A stretch of DNA of 15,695 nt from Gracilaria vermiculophylla (lineage: Eukaryota; Rhodophyta; Florideophyceae; Gracilariales; Gracilariaceae): NCBI GenBank assembly GCA_019155205.2, contig JAHNZQ020003150.1, positions 2,479,506 through 2,495,200 on the forward strand, read 5' to 3'. Below, in pieces: positions 15,530 to 15,695 of this stretch (the first letter of the stretch is position 1; each line of letters opens with the position of its first letter). The translations under genes and the position numbers were made by a program. The notes beneath the pieces were generated by a model that ran no database searches, was not told the origin of the DNA, and worked only from the letters and a program-made list of their open reading frames with translations.

Positions 15530-15695
15530 GCGCCTTCAGCACGCGGTAGCAGCTGCCGCCGCATGCGAGCGCCGCGCCGCGCCGCGCCGCGCGCCGCCGC
15601 TTACCAGGCACCGCTGCTACCACCCGCCGTCGCCGCCGCCCTCCGCGTGCTGCCGCCGCGCGCCGCGCGCTGCCGCCGCCGCCGCCGCCGCCGCC
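15530..15695. repeat. G+C-rich low-complexity region with GCCGC and GCC microsatellites
   Basis: Four tandem GCCGC units lie at 15571-15590 and eight GCC units at 15672-15695, running into the window edge, with imperfect CGC/CCG repeats between. Long open frames across it on both strands are a by-product of stop-poor G+C-rich sequence. It may be the 5' end or a low-complexity coding part of a gene beyond the edge, or simple microsatellite DNA. Confidence 0.8.

Noticed and set aside
15281..15623. Open frames on both strands through the G+C-rich right edge
   Set aside because: Stop codons are scarce in such sequence, so length carries little weight; composition is low-complexity Arg/Ala/Pro.
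1..15695. CRISPR arrays, bacterial operons, rRNA genes
   Set aside because: No regularly spaced repeats, Shine-Dalgarno-led gene clusters or rRNA signatures were seen; gene and transposon types are eukaryotic.

Overview
The window looks like nuclear DNA of a eukaryote with intron-poor genes. Two long single-exon genes stand out: a class 3 lipase on the minus strand and a sodium:neurotransmitter-symporter-family (SNF) transporter on the plus strand. They are separated by long gene-poor stretches and decayed transposons of several classes. Intronless genes, a Na+/Cl- coupled SNF carrier and copia plus gypsy debris would fit an alga, and a marine red alga is my best guess. No single marker proves this, and other protists remain possible.

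Layout. Positions 1-590 (minus) hold the decayed reverse-transcriptase region of a Ty3/gypsy element that runs off the left edge. Positions 684-3455 (plus) hold a heavily mutated Ty1/copia element: gag, protease, integrase and the end of RNase H are recognisable, but the reverse transcriptase is deleted. It is followed by a polypurine tract and a candidate 3' LTR. Positions 3456-4662 show no gene. A 53-codon ORF at 4663-4824 ends in an ankyrin-like stretch and is followed by an AATAAA. The lipase occupies 5138-6703 (minus). A 79-codon ORF at 7091-7330 looks like a small secreted protein with four cysteines. Positions 7331-9360 hold only weak small ORFs and hairpins. About 9361-10860 is an A+T-rich tract, followed by an unrecognised 120-codon ORF (10910-11272, minus).

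Positions 11326-12202 are bounded by imperfect terminal inverted repeats of about 45 bp and look like a previously unmarked non-autonomous DNA transposon. The SNF transporter lies at 12797-14818. The right end (15371-15695) is extremely G+C-rich, with GCCGC and GCC microsatellites and a purine/pyrimidine-alternating tract.

Nothing suggests that the genes form a pathway. The lipase appears to be a membrane-anchored or secretory hydrolase, and the transporter a plasma-membrane amino-acid-type carrier. The elements around them are relics. The most useful new observations are the inverted-repeat element, the apparent two extra membrane segments in the transporter, the small secreted-protein candidate and the short ankyrin-like ORF.
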